Source of the DNA: Vagococcus silagei
GTDB lineage: Bacteria > Bacillota > Bacilli > Lactobacillales > Vagococcaceae
Direction of reading: 5' to 3'
Assembly (NCBI RefSeq): GCF_004795745.1
Contig: NZ_SDGV01000010.1
Location: forward strand, 1-64,000
DNA: 64,000 bases
Made by a program: the position numbers and the translations under genes. The notes under the pieces were generated by a model, which saw nothing but the letters and a program-made list of their open reading frames with translations, did not search any database and was not told the origin of the DNA. Shown piece by piece: positions 34,257-44,514 of the stretch (the stretch's first letter is position 1; every line of letters starts with the position of its first letter).

Positions 34257-35402
34257 ATGCAAGCAATATATTTAGACCATGCAGCTACAACACCTATGAA
34301 ACCGGAAGTAGTCGGTGAGATGATGCGAATTATGACTAATATTTATGGTAATCCATCAAGTATCCATCAATTTGGTCGCCAAGCAGAATTTGAGTTAGAA
34401 AATGCCCGAGAATTAATTGCTAAAAGTATTCAAGCAACACCACAAGAAATTGTTTTTAATAGTGGCGGAACAGAAGGGGATAATACTGCGATTATCCAGA
34501 CAGCGTTGAATCAAAAAGAATTGGGACGTCATATCATCTCAACAGAGATTGAGCATAGTGCTGTCTTAAATTCATTGAAATATTTAGAAACACAGGGATT
34601 TGAAGTGACTTATTTACCAGTGAACCATGAAGGTCGGATTTCAATTGAATCTTTTGAAAAAGCATTGCGCGATGATACGATTCTTGTGTCAATTATGTAC
34701 GGCAATAATGAAGTCGGCATAATTAACCCAATCCGTGAAATTGGGGCAATTCTAGCCGAACATCAAGCGTTGTTCCACACTGATGCAGTGCAAGCTTTCG
34801 GTTCTGAAATAATAGATGTTCGTGATCTACAAGTTGATTTTTTAAGTGTGTCTAGTCATAAAATTAATGGACCAAAAGGTGTCGGCTTTGTCTTTGAAAA
34901 ACAGGGTACGAAGGCTCCCGTGTTAATTCATGGTGGCGATCAAGAGGAAAAGAAACGTGCTGGTACAGAAAATGTAGCTGGAATTGTTGGCATGAGTAAA
35001 GCTATTTCATTATTAACTGATGAAAAGAAAGAACAACAACGCGAGAAATATCAATCATTTAAAGAATATATTATTCAACAATTAGAAGTTGAAAATATTG
35101 CATTTGAAATTAATGGTAGCTTGGAAGATAGTCTGACAACGATTTTGAATATTTGGCTAAAAGGTGTGCCTAATAATTTACTTTTATCTAATTTAGATCT
35201 AAAGGGTTATGCAATTTCAACTGGTTCTGCCTGCAATGCTGGTAATGTTAAACCTTCTGAAATATTGAAGAAAATTCGTCCTAATGAGTTGGCAGCTGCG
35301 AGCGAATCAATTCGTGTAAGTTTTGGTTATGGTAATGAAATGAATGATATTGTTGCTTTCACTGCAACTTTAATCGAATTAATTAACAAATTAAAAAAAT
35401 AG
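34257..35402 (+). CDS. Cysteine desulfurase (NifS/IscS type)
   Basis: 381 residues from ATG 34257, 9 nt after GGAG; a GTG three codons earlier overlaps that site. It is a class V PLP aminotransferase: YLDHAATTPM at the start, PLP-Lys K202 in SSHKINGPKGVGF, and the sulfur-carrying Cys (C326) in TGSACNAGN. It abstracts sulfur from cysteine as an enzyme persulfide. The downstream order DUF1831 then mnmA is conserved in Lactobacillales and indicates that the sulfur is passed to MnmA for tRNA 2-thiouridine rather than to the SUF Fe-S system. Confidence 0.92.
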   Translation: MQAIYLDHAATTPMKPEVVGEMMRIMTNIYGNPSSIHQFGRQAEFELENARELIAKSIQATPQEIVFNSGGTEGDNTAIIQTALNQKELGRHIISTEIEHSAVLNSLKYLETQGFEVTYLPVNHEGRISIESFEKALRDDTILVSIMYGNNEVGIINPIREIGAILAEHQALFHTDAVQAFGSEIIDVRDLQVDFLSVSSHKINGPKGVGFVFEKQGTKAPVLIHGGDQEEKKRAGTENVAGIVGMSKAISLLTDEKKEQQREKYQSFKEYIIQQLEVENIAFEINGSLEDSLTTILNIWLKGVPNNLLLSNLDLKGYAISTGSACNAGNVKPSEILKKIRPNELAAASESIRVSFGYGNEMNDIVAFTATLIELINKLKK

Positions 35403-35460
35403 CGAGATAGATATTTTAGAGTGAATTGTATATAATAAGGTTATTAAAGGAGGAATTAAC

Positions 35461-35805
35461 ATGTCATTTTTCGATACAACAACCGTTGAGGGCTGTCCGG
35501 TGAAATATAAGGTTGGTTCAAATGCTAGAGGATATAGTTTTAAGGATTATGGATTTAAAGAAACTGCTTCAGGAAATTTCCAGTTAGCAAGACCCTTAGA
35601 CTTGAATCCGCAAATGAAGCAAAGTCCTAAATTAAAAATAACAATCGCAAAAGATTTGAAGACTTTAAAAATGTCAATTACAACTGCTAACGGAATGAAA
35701 GCTTTAAATATTTTTAAAGGGGACAATCAAACAGAAAAACAAGAGCAGTTTTATTTTTTAATGGACGATTTAATTAAAGAAAACTGTTTAGAGAAAGCTG
35801 AGTAA
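35461..35805 (+). CDS. DUF1831 protein
   Basis: 114 residues, TBP-like alpha/beta fold family (cysteine desulfurase-associated DUF1831). Recognised by position between nifS and mnmA, and by the start MSFFDTTTVEGCPVKYKVGS. RBS AAAGGAGGA. Function unknown; a helper in tRNA thiolation is inferred from conserved neighbourhood. Confidence 0.8.
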   Translation: MSFFDTTTVEGCPVKYKVGSNARGYSFKDYGFKETASGNFQLARPLDLNPQMKQSPKLKITIAKDLKTLKMSITTANGMKALNIFKGDNQTEKQEQFYFLMDDLIKENCLEKAE

Positions 35806-35874
35806 AAGGCATTTTTTTAGAAATATTTAAGTTCAAAAGTGAATAGTATTAAGAGTTTAGGTGAAATATACAAA

Positions 35875-35922
35875 AAAACCGAGTTTGTCTTTTTAGTAAA
35901 AAGATAGACTCGGTTTTTAATT
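35875..35922 (+). terminator. Terminator of nifS-DUF1831
   Basis: AAAACCGAGTTTGTCTTTTT pairs with AAAAAGATAGACTCGGTTTT. With T-rich and A-rich flanks on the two sides it may work in both directions. Confidence 0.9.
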
Positions 35923-35935
35923 GAGAAAATTAGAT

Positions 35936-36008
35936 AAAAAAAGAACGAACGTACAATTAAAAGGTCGCTTTTGGGGAAGGGGATGACCAATTAATGAAGC
36001 GTTCGTCT
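35936..36008 (-). ncRNA. Candidate ~73-nt small RNA with C-rich loop
   Basis: On the minus strand a consensus promoter (next entry) would start transcription near 36008. The transcript forms one long hairpin: ACGAACG (36006-36000) with CGTTCGT (35951-35945), inner pairs ATTAA/TTAAT and GGTC/GACC, and an 18-nt apical loop at 35967-35984 reading ATCCCCTTCCCCAAAAGC. The outer stem is followed within 2 nt by a run of seven Ts (35942-35936), so the base of the hairpin doubles as terminator. There is no start codon with a usable ORF. C-rich loops are typical of Gram-positive sRNAs that pair with Shine-Dalgarno sequences (for example csRNAs, RsaE). I do not recognise a known family. Confidence 0.65.
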
Positions 36009-36014
36009 AAATAA

Positions 36015-36042
36015 ATTATAACATACTATAGTTTATAATCAA
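36015..36042 (-). promoter_or_regulatory. Sigma-A promoter of the candidate sRNA
   Basis: Minus strand: -35 TTGATT (36042-36037), 16-nt spacer, -10 TATAAT (36020-36015). There is no ORF downstream on this strand before the hairpin terminator. Confidence 0.7.
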
Positions 36043-36257
36043 CTGTTTTTTTGATTGTGTTTTAAAAAAAACGTAAATCTATTTTTAATGGTTAAAATTC
36101 GATTAAACGTACTATAGCCAATTGTTATTATTATTAGATTAGAGTTGTTGTTTTATCATTCAATCATCATAAAGAGAAATTTGCGCGAGATGGATGCATT
36201 TTTGCTTAAAACAGTCTATAATGAGTAAACTGAAAAGAACGACCTTCAAATCGTTAG

Positions 36258-37427
<1,170 letters not shown>

Positions 37428-37436
37428 TATTTTGAT

Positions 37437-37465
37437 TTGACAAAGTGACTTTCATTTTGTATATT
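37437..37465 (+). promoter_or_regulatory. Promoter of the M-box/mgtA transcript
   Basis: TTGACA (37437-37442), 17-nt spacer, TATATT (37460-37465), about 20 nt before the riboswitch. Confidence 0.8.
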
Positions 37466-37483
37466 GTGTGTACAAACAAATAT

Positions 37484-37703
37484 TAGTTAGGTGAGGCTCC
37501 TATATGAACATAGGCTACTGCCCAAAAACGTCGAGAGACGCCAATGGGTATAACAGGGATTGTCGGATGAAGGCTTTCCATAATGTAGCTAAGGTTAATT
37601 TAACCTTTACGTCGTATAGTGCTAAAACTCAACGGATAAATATTAGCCATGCATTAAAACTATAGCTAAAACCTTTCGTCGAGTAATTGATGGAAGGTTT
37701 TTT
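37484..37703 (+). ncRNA. M-box (ykoK) Mg2+ riboswitch with terminator
   Basis: Conserved M-box segments are present in order: TTAGGTGAGGCTCCTATATG, AGGCTACTGCCC, ACGTCGAGAGACGCCAATGG, CAGGGATTGTCGGAT, AAGGC and ATGTAGCTAAGGTT. A terminator follows at 37668-37703 (AAAACCTTTC pairing with GGAAGGTTTT plus Ts). Known mechanism: Mg2+ binding folds the aptamer and favours the terminator; low Mg2+ allows readthrough into mgtA. It fits the Mg2+ ATPase gene downstream exactly. Confidence 0.96.
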
Positions 37704-37736
37704 AGTGTGTCGGTAAAATAAGGGGAGATGGTATTC

Positions 37737-37790
37737 ATGTCAGATCATGCGCTCGAAAGTCAGAGGAAGAAAATAAGTATTAGTGATTAA
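37737..37790 (+). CDS. Candidate 17-codon leader ORF between M-box and mgtA
   Basis: ATG 37737 follows AAGGGGAG by 9 nt. The frame encodes MSDHALESQRKKISISD. Its last codons lie in the 5' arm of a hairpin (GTATTAGTGA 37778-37787 with TCACTAATAC 37814-37823) just before the mgtA ribosome-binding site. Thus its translation could open or hold that hairpin and set mgtA expression after riboswitch readthrough. Enterobacterial mgtA has a 17-codon mgtL with a different sequence; the resemblance is positional only. Confidence 0.5.
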   Translation: MSDHALESQRKKISISD

Positions 37791-37823
37791 GTTTCGACTC
37801 TAAAGTACTTCTTTCACTAATAC
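37778..37823 (+). promoter_or_regulatory. Hairpin adjacent to the mgtA ribosome-binding site
   Basis: GTATTAGTGA pairs perfectly with TCACTAATAC; an inner AAGT/ACTT pair is possible. It lacks a T-run, so it is not a terminator, and it ends about 8 nt before AGAGAAGGA, the mgtA ribosome-binding site. Confidence 0.65.
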
Positions 37824-37845
37824 AAAAAAGAGAGAAGGAAATAAA

Positions 37846-40503
37846 ATGACTCAACAAGCACAAAAAGATCGTCGTTATCTTGATTTTTCAAAACAATCAA
37901 TCAACGATCTATTCAAAAAATTCAATAGTACTCTTTCAGGGGTTAAAGAGGATCAAGTTGAAGATTTAAGAGAAAAATATGGTGAAAATAAAATTTCCCA
38001 TGCTAAACAAACACCATTTATTGTAGAAGTGTTAAAAGCATATTTTACACCTTTTACAATTGTCCTATTAATTTTAGCGGTTATATCTTACGTAACAGAC
38101 TACGTGATGGTTGCAAAAGATGAACGTGATTTAACTGGGGTACTGATTATTGCGACAATGGTTTTCTTAAGTGGAACAATGTCACTGATTCAATCAGTAA
38201 AATCAAATAAATCAGCTGAAAAACTTAGTAATTTGGTTCAAGTGACAGCGACAGTCATTCGTGAAGATAAAGAATACGAAATTGCGATTGAAGATTTAGT
38301 CTGTGGAGACGTGATTAATCTATCTGCTGGTGATATGTTACCCGCTGATTTGCGTTTAATTCGCACCAAAGATTTATTTATTTCGCAAGCAGCCATGACA
38401 GGAGAGAGCTATCCTGTTGAAAAACGAGCTGAATTTATTTCAGGTATTGAACATGAAAATATTAGCGTAACAGATTTAGAAAACATTGCATTTATGGGGA
38501 GTAACGTCATTAGTGGTAGTGCAATAGGCATGATTATTTCTGTCGGAAATGACACTCTATTTGGTCAAATTGCAAAAGATGTCTCAGGTAAGAAAACATT
38601 AACTAGTTTTGACTTAGGCATTAGTAAAACGTCTTGGTTACTCATCCGTTTTATGATGGTTATGGCACCAGCTGTATTTTTAATTAACGGTTTAACTAAG
38701 GGTGACTGGTTAGAAGCATTTCTATTTGGTTTATCTGTAGCAGTTGGTTTAACACCTGAAATGCTGCCAATGATTGTGACAACAAACCTTGTAAAAGGTG
38801 CGTCATCAATGGCGAAAAAAGGAACAATCATAAAAAACTTAAATGCCATTCAAAACTTCGGCGCAATTGATGTGCTTTGTACTGATAAAACAGGAACATT
38901 AACCCAAGATAAAATTATTTTAGAATATCATTTAGATATAGATGGAAACGAAGACAACCGCGTATTACATCATGCATTCTTTAACAGTTACTTCCAAACA
39001 GGCTTGAAAAATTTAATGGATAAAGCAATTATTGAATCGGCTGAGGAAGAGTTAAATATTGATGTTAATAATTATCAAAAAGTTGATGAAATTCCCTTTG
39101 ATTTTACACGACGCCGCATGAGTGTTGTAATCGAAGATCAACAAGGCAAACGTCAAATGATTACCAAAGGTGCTATTGAAGAGATGTTAGAAATTTCTTC
39201 TCACGTTGATTATCAAGGACAAGTGATTCCACTTGATGAAACGCTACGTACAAAAATATTAAAAACAGTTGATGATTTGAACGAAGATGGTTTACGTGTC
39301 ATTGGCGTGTCTCAAAAAACGAATCCAAGTGTGGTAGGTGAATTTTCAATTAATGATGAAGCCGATATGGTCTTGATTGGCTATCTTGCATTCTTAGATC
39401 CACCAAAAGAAACAACTAAAGCGGCTTTAGCAGCCCTTAAAGAGCATGGTGTCGATGTTAAAGTCTTAACAGGTGACAATGAATTGGTTACGCGTTCAGT
39501 GTGTCGTCAAGTTGGTTTAGATAACAAACGCCTGGTCAACGGTGCTGAATTAAGTAAGTATTCCGATGAAGAATTAGCAACAGTTGCAAAAGACAATAAC
39601 ATTTTTGTGAAATTGACACCAGCTCAAAAAACACGCTTAGTTCGTGTCTTACGCGCGACAGGTCATACTGTCGGTTTTATGGGTGATGGTATCAATGATG
39701 CACCTGCAATGAAAGAAGCAGATGTTGGTATCTCAGTTGATACAGCCGTGGATATTGCGAAAGAGTCTGCGGATGTCATTCTTTTAGAAAAAGATTTAAT
39801 GGTTCTTGAAAGAGGGCTGTTAGCAGGTCGAACAACATTTGGCAATATTATGAAATATGTCAAGATGACAGCAAGTTCAAACTTCGGTAATATGTTCTCA
39901 GTTGTGATTGCGAGTATTTTCTTACCATTCTTACCAATGTTGCCACTACAATTACTATTCTTAAATTTAATTTATGATATTTCTTGTATGTCTATTCCAT
40001 GGGACAATATGGACGAGGAATATTTGAAAGAACCTAAAAAATGGGATGCTTCAACGATTGGTTCCTTTATGAAATGGATGGGGCCAACAAGTTCTGTTTT
40101 TGATGTGACAACTTATATGTTCTTATACTTTATTATTTGTCCAGCCGTTGCAGGTGGATCATTCCATTCCCTTGGAGCGGAACAACAAGCAATCTTTATC
40201 GCGGTTTTCCATGCTGGTTGGTTTGTCGAATCATTATGGTCTCAAACTTTGGTTATTCATACATTACGGACACCAAAAGTACCATTCTTACAAAGTAATG
40301 CGTCATTTATTTTAACAACAGTGACAAGTATTGGTATTTTGGTAGGTTCATTGTTACCATTTACGGAATTCGGTGAACGCTTAGGCCTAATCGACTTACC
40401 TGGGCAATATTGGGGTTTCCTAGCAATTACGATTGTTGCTTACTTGATTCTAGTGATGGTTGTGAAAAAAATCTATGTGAAACGCTTTGGTGAATTGCTA
40501 TAA
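37846..40503 (+). CDS. mgtA: Magnesium-translocating P-type ATPase
   Basis: 885 residues, P-type class IIIB. N-terminal cytosolic region, actuator motif MTGESYPVEK, phosphorylation site DKTGTLTQ (D347), nucleotide-binding segment, hinge GDGINDAP, and about ten membrane helices. The sequence DIDGNEDNRVLHHAFFNSYF is typical of MgtA/MgtB. It imports Mg2+ with ATP hydrolysis when Mg2+ is scarce, consistent with control by the M-box upstream. ATG follows AGAGAAGGA. It appears to be transcribed alone. Confidence 0.95.
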   Translation: MTQQAQKDRRYLDFSKQSINDLFKKFNSTLSGVKEDQVEDLREKYGENKISHAKQTPFIVEVLKAYFTPFTIVLLILAVISYVTDYVMVAKDERDLTGVLIIATMVFLSGTMSLIQSVKSNKSAEKLSNLVQVTATVIREDKEYEIAIEDLVCGDVINLSAGDMLPADLRLIRTKDLFISQAAMTGESYPVEKRAEFISGIEHENISVTDLENIAFMGSNVISGSAIGMIISVGNDTLFGQIAKDVSGKKTLTSFDLGISKTSWLLIRFMMVMAPAVFLINGLTKGDWLEAFLFGLSVAVGLTPEMLPMIVTTNLVKGASSMAKKGTIIKNLNAIQNFGAIDVLCTDKTGTLTQDKIILEYHLDIDGNEDNRVLHHAFFNSYFQTGLKNLMDKAIIESAEEELNIDVNNYQKVDEIPFDFTRRRMSVVIEDQQGKRQMITKGAIEEMLEISSHVDYQGQVIPLDETLRTKILKTVDDLNEDGLRVIGVSQKTNPSVVGEFSINDEADMVLIGYLAFLDPPKETTKAALAALKEHGVDVKVLTGDNELVTRSVCRQVGLDNKRLVNGAELSKYSDEELATVAKDNNIFVKLTPAQKTRLVRVLRATGHTVGFMGDGINDAPAMKEADVGISVDTAVDIAKESADVILLEKDLMVLERGLLAGRTTFGNIMKYVKMTASSNFGNMFSVVIASIFLPFLPMLPLQLLFLNLIYDISCMSIPWDNMDEEYLKEPKKWDASTIGSFMKWMGPTSSVFDVTTYMFLYFIICPAVAGGSFHSLGAEQQAIFIAVFHAGWFVESLWSQTLVIHTLRTPKVPFLQSNASFILTTVTSIGILVGSLLPFTEFGERLGLIDLPGQYWGFLAITIVAYLILVMVVKKIYVKRFGELL

Positions 40504-40586
40504 AATATTTCACAAGCGAAATGATTGTCATTTTATTTATAATCGTCTAATATGTGGGAAAGAATAGAAAAAGGGATGATTTATTA

Positions 40587-40973
40587 ATGTATCAAGTAGT
40601 GACGATGTACAGTGAAAATGAACCGTGGTGGTTTTTTGATGACTGGCAACAAGATGTCACAGAGACAATGTCATTTGAAGCTTTCTCAGATGCAGAACAT
40701 TATTTTCTAGAAAAATATCGTGATTATCAAGAAAAACATGATGAACTTCGTTGTAAAGACCCATATTTAGTTGCATTTTGGAACGAAGGCGATACAATAT
40801 ATTGTGAGGATTGTGATGATGAATTACAAGCATTTACCGGCTTGATGTTACTTTACAATCATAAAAAATTAGATGATGGAGATAACAACAACCATGAAAC
40901 AACTCATTATAGCGGAAAAGCCAAGTGTTGCCAGAGACTTAGCAAAAGTGCTCGGCGCGACACAAACGAGTAA
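40587..40973 (+). CDS. DUF1033 family protein
   Basis: 128 residues from ATG 40587 (MYQVVTMYSENEPWWFFDDW); the frame is open upstream, but homologues start at this MYQV. It is a small acidic protein of the DUF1033 family found in Lactobacillales, of unknown function. The C-terminal ~27 residues overlap the start of topB out of frame and look non-conserved, which hints that an earlier stop was lost by a small indel near 40870. Close spacing suggests co-transcription with topB. Confidence 0.8.
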   Translation: MYQVVTMYSENEPWWFFDDWQQDVTETMSFEAFSDAEHYFLEKYRDYQEKHDELRCKDPYLVAFWNEGDTIYCEDCDDELQAFTGLMLLYNHKKLDDGDNNNHETTHYSGKAKCCQRLSKSARRDTNE

Positions 40974-42975
40974 AACACATATTGAAGGTAAAAATGTGAT
41001 TATTACTTGGGCATTAGGACATTTATTAACTTTAAAAATGCCAGAAGATATTAATAAAGATTGGGTGACTTGGCAAGAGTCAACGTTACCAATGATTCCA
41101 AAACACATTGGGATTAAACCATTACCTAAAACACGTCATCAGCTAAAAGCGATTAGTTTTTTAGCAAATCGTAAAGATGTCAGTGAAGCGGTGATTGCGA
41201 CTGACGCAGGACGTGAAGGTGAATTAGTCGCACGTTGGATTTTGGAATATGTTAAATTTAAGAAACCCGTCAAACGACTATGGATTTCTTCCCAAACTGA
41301 AAAAGCAATTAAAGACGGTTTTCGTCAATTGAAACCAAGCGAAGCATACGATAATTTGTATGCTTCGGCTTTGGCGCGTTCAAAAGCTGATTGGTTAGTT
41401 GGCCTAAATGTCTCACGTGCGCTAACAGTCAAATACCAAGACAATTTATCAGCAGGACGGGTGCAGACACCAACACTTGCAATTGTTAGAAAGCAAGAAG
41501 AAAAAATCGAGAAATTTAGACCGGAAAAGTATTACAGTATTGAATTAAATGCACGTGGTTTGAAAGCTAAATTAAATCTTAAAAATCCACGTCAATTTAA
41601 GGAACGAGAACAAGTAGAAAATCGTGTTGAAGAGTTGAAGCAAGCGCCATTAATTGTTAAAGCGATTAATGAAAAGGAGCAAAAAGAACACGCTCCTTTA
41701 CCTTATGATTTAACTGAAATTCAACGTGAAGCCAATCAACGTTACCAATTTTCAGCTAAAAAAACTTTATCTATTATTCAAAATCTGTACGAACGTCATA
41801 AAATAGTGACTTATCCAAGAACGGATTCAAAATACTTAACCAATGATATGAAGAGTACAATGAAGGATCGTTTGCACGCTGTAGTTGCAATTGAACCTGA
41901 ACGTGCTAAGACAGCCTTGAAAAATAATGGTCGTGTGATTCAAACACGTGTTTTCCAAGATCAAAAAGTGACCGATCATCATGGCCTTTTGCCGACTGAA
42001 CAAAGCCCAAGATTGGAAAAATTGGAAAATGATGAATTAAAAATTTATCGCATGATTGTGGCACGTTTTTTAATGTTATTCGAAGAACCTCATATTGTCA
42101 TGAAACAAACAATTCAGGTCTCAGCTGACCAGGCAGAGTTTATCTTTAAACAAAATCAAGTCAAACAGGCTGGTTGGAAACAACAAGATACACCGGTTGA
42201 AAAAAGAATTGATTTCAAAGTCGGTCAAAAGTTACCTGCAGAGTATAGTATTTTGCAAGAAGTGACTTCACCACCAAGCCCAATTTCGGAAGCTGGTTTA
42301 TTAGGTCAGATGGAAAAATTTGGCTTAGGAACACCTGCAACAAGAGCTGAAATGATTGAAAAATTAATTTCATCAGGCTTAATGGAACGTAAAACAGCAG
42401 CGTTAATGGTGACACCAAAGGGTAAACAATTACTTAAGTTAGTCAATCCATCATTGGTGACACCAGAATTAACAGCCAATTGGGAACAATCTTTGGAAAA
42501 AATTGCGAATGGAAAATTATCATCGCAAAAATTCCTTAAAGAAATTGAAGAAGAAACGAAAAAACTAGTTTCAGAAGTTAAAATAAGTGAGACAAAATAT
42601 GTCGATCATACGTTAACGCAAAAAACTTGTCCTGATTGTGGCGAATTACTACGTGAAAAAAATACCCGAGATGGTAAATTCTACGTTTGTAGTAGTGCGG
42701 ATTGTCGTTATCGTCGCCGTAAAGATCCCAAAGTTTCCAATAAACGTTGTCCGCAATGTAAGAAGAAAATGGAAATCTTGGAGAATAAGAATGGTGCTTA
42801 TTTCAAATGTAAGTCATGTAATTTGACTGAAAAAATGGAACAAAAAGGCAAACGTTCGAAAAAAATGACCAAACATGAAGAAAAGAAATTGATGAAACAA
42901 TATCAAAAAGAAGCTGATGAAGCAATTGAAAGTCCATTAGCACTGGCTCTAAAAGTAGCGATGGAAGAACAATAA
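40894..42975 (+). CDS. topB: DNA topoisomerase III (type IA)
   Basis: 693 residues from ATG 40894, which follows GGAG by about 13 nt; an in-frame ATG at 40873 would overlap that site. Toprim motif IIAEKPSVARDLAKVLG and DAGREGELVARW; active-site Tyr Y307 in TYPRTDSKYL; LSAGRVQTPTL. The C-terminus has two Cys4 zinc-ribbon-like modules (CPDCGELLRE with CSSADCRYRR, and CPQCKKKMEI with CKSCNLTE). It decatenates and relaxes negatively supercoiled DNA. Chromosomal setting and length suggest the housekeeping enzyme rather than a plasmid copy. Confidence 0.94.
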   Translation: MKQLIIAEKPSVARDLAKVLGATQTSKTHIEGKNVIITWALGHLLTLKMPEDINKDWVTWQESTLPMIPKHIGIKPLPKTRHQLKAISFLANRKDVSEAVIATDAGREGELVARWILEYVKFKKPVKRLWISSQTEKAIKDGFRQLKPSEAYDNLYASALARSKADWLVGLNVSRALTVKYQDNLSAGRVQTPTLAIVRKQEEKIEKFRPEKYYSIELNARGLKAKLNLKNPRQFKEREQVENRVEELKQAPLIVKAINEKEQKEHAPLPYDLTEIQREANQRYQFSAKKTLSIIQNLYERHKIVTYPRTDSKYLTNDMKSTMKDRLHAVVAIEPERAKTALKNNGRVIQTRVFQDQKVTDHHGLLPTEQSPRLEKLENDELKIYRMIVARFLMLFEEPHIVMKQTIQVSADQAEFIFKQNQVKQAGWKQQDTPVEKRIDFKVGQKLPAEYSILQEVTSPPSPISEAGLLGQMEKFGLGTPATRAEMIEKLISSGLMERKTAALMVTPKGKQLLKLVNPSLVTPELTANWEQSLEKIANGKLSSQKFLKEIEEETKKLVSEVKISETKYVDHTLTQKTCPDCGELLREKNTRDGKFYVCSSADCRYRRRKDPKVSNKRCPQCKKKMEILENKNGAYFKCKSCNLTEKMEQKGKRSKKMTKHEEKKLMKQYQKEADEAIESPLALALKVAMEEQ

Positions 42976-43072
42976 AACTTTTCTGAATAATATGTGTTAA
43001 AGTGAGGTATAATCGAGTTGCGATGTGCAAATCGAGAAGCCTCACTTTTTTGTGGCACAAAGGAGTAATAAT

Positions 43073-44455
43073 ATGACTATTGCAACTATAATTCAAAAAC
43101 AAACTGATTATTTTGAGTCAAATCGAACTTTACCCATCAATTTTCGGATTGAACAACTAAAAAAATTAAAACAAGCAATTGAAAAATATGAAGCACAGTT
43201 ACTGTATGGATTGGCACACGATCTAAAGAAGGCAGAACTTGAAGCTTATATGACGGAAATTGGCTTATTATATCGTCATTTAGATGAAATGATTAAAAAA
43301 TTACCAACTTGGAGTAAGAAAGATCGTGTTAAAACACCAATCTTTTTACAACCTGCAAAGAGTTACACAATGCGTGCCCCCTTTGGTAAGGCGTTAATTA
43401 TCTCACCCTTTAACTATCCTGTGCTGTTATCACTAGATCCTTTAATAGGTTCAATTGCGGGTGGAAATACAACATTGATTGGCTTGTCAGAAGAAACACC
43501 ATACACAAATCGCGTGATTGAAAAATTGATAGCAGAGACTTTCCGACCTTGCTACATAACAACCTATATTGCAAATAAAGAAAGTAATACCGAAGTTTTA
43601 TCTTACCCGTTTGAGAAGATTTTCTTTACAGGAAGCTCTCGTGTGGGACAAATCGTCCAGCAAGCAGCGATTCCTCATTTTAGTTCAGTGACCTTAGAGT
43701 TAGGTGGTAAGAGTCCAGTGCTTATCACTGATTCTGTCCAACTCAAACGAGCAGCTGAACGCATTGTTTGGGGGAAAATGATCAATGCTGGGCAAACATG
43801 TGTAGCACCAGACTTTTGTTTAATCCCTGAAAAATATAACCAAGAATTCTTGGCTGAATTACAGCAAGCACTTGAAAAACAATTTGGTCAAAATCCAGAG
43901 CAATCAAATGATTTTGGAAGAATCATAAATCAACGTCATTATGATCGTTTAAAGAATTTAATTGAAGCTGACCAAGAGTTAGTCGTTTTGGGTGGTCAGA
44001 CGAATCCTAAAACACTATATATCGCACCGACGATTCTTTCTGCGACATGTGATACGCCATTGACTAGTATGCGAGAGGAGTTATTTGGTCCGATTTTACC
44101 TGTATTAACTTATCAAACGCAAGAAGAAGCACTAAATTTTTTAGCTAAAAGAGCTCGTCCTCTAGCTTTTTATCTTTTTAGTGAAGATAAAAAAGAGTGT
44201 GAGCGATTGGAAAAAGAACTTCATTATGGTGGCATGGTAATTAATGATACATTACTTCATCTGTCAAATGAAAATTTGCCATTTGGTGGAACGGGAGCTT
44301 CAGGTTTGGGCGTTTATCACGGGGAAGAAAGCTTGCGAACTTTTACTTATCATAAGTCAATTCTAAAGCGTACAACGAAAATCAATTTGCCGTTATACTA
44401 TCCGCCGTATGATTTATCAAAATTAAAAATGATTAAATGGATATTAAAAATTTAA
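43073..44455 (+). CDS. Aldehyde dehydrogenase family protein
   Basis: 460 residues from ATG 43073, 7 nt after AGGAG. ALDH motifs: SPFNYPVLLSLDPLIGSIAG (NAD site), Glu in LELGGKSPV, and nucleophile C243 in AGQTCVAPDF. It lacks a signal and ends in a hydrophobic/basic tail, like class 3-type ALDHs (YwdH group) that may associate with membranes and oxidise medium-chain or aromatic aldehydes. Specific substrate unknown. Upstream bases 43011-43050 hold a short promoter-like region. Confidence 0.9.
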   Translation: MTIATIIQKQTDYFESNRTLPINFRIEQLKKLKQAIEKYEAQLLYGLAHDLKKAELEAYMTEIGLLYRHLDEMIKKLPTWSKKDRVKTPIFLQPAKSYTMRAPFGKALIISPFNYPVLLSLDPLIGSIAGGNTTLIGLSEETPYTNRVIEKLIAETFRPCYITTYIANKESNTEVLSYPFEKIFFTGSSRVGQIVQQAAIPHFSSVTLELGGKSPVLITDSVQLKRAAERIVWGKMINAGQTCVAPDFCLIPEKYNQEFLAELQQALEKQFGQNPEQSNDFGRIINQRHYDRLKNLIEADQELVVLGGQTNPKTLYIAPTILSATCDTPLTSMREELFGPILPVLTYQTQEEALNFLAKRARPLAFYLFSEDKKECERLEKELHYGGMVINDTLLHLSNENLPFGGTGASGLGVYHGEESLRTFTYHKSILKRTTKINLPLYYPPYDLSKLKMIKWILKI

Positions 44456-44514
44456 CCGCCAAAACCCTAAATTTTTTAGTATAATAGAACAGAATGAATG
44501 TAAGGAGATTTAGA

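Noticed and set aside
35945-36006. LexA (SOS) box near the sRNA because of CGAACG and CGTTCG
   Set aside because: The arms are about 48 nt apart rather than 4; they form the stem of the RNA hairpin.
35945-36006. Plus-strand terminator for DUF1831
   Set aside because: On the plus strand the stem is followed by CTAAATAAA rather than Ts, and a good plus-strand terminator already exists at 35875-35922.
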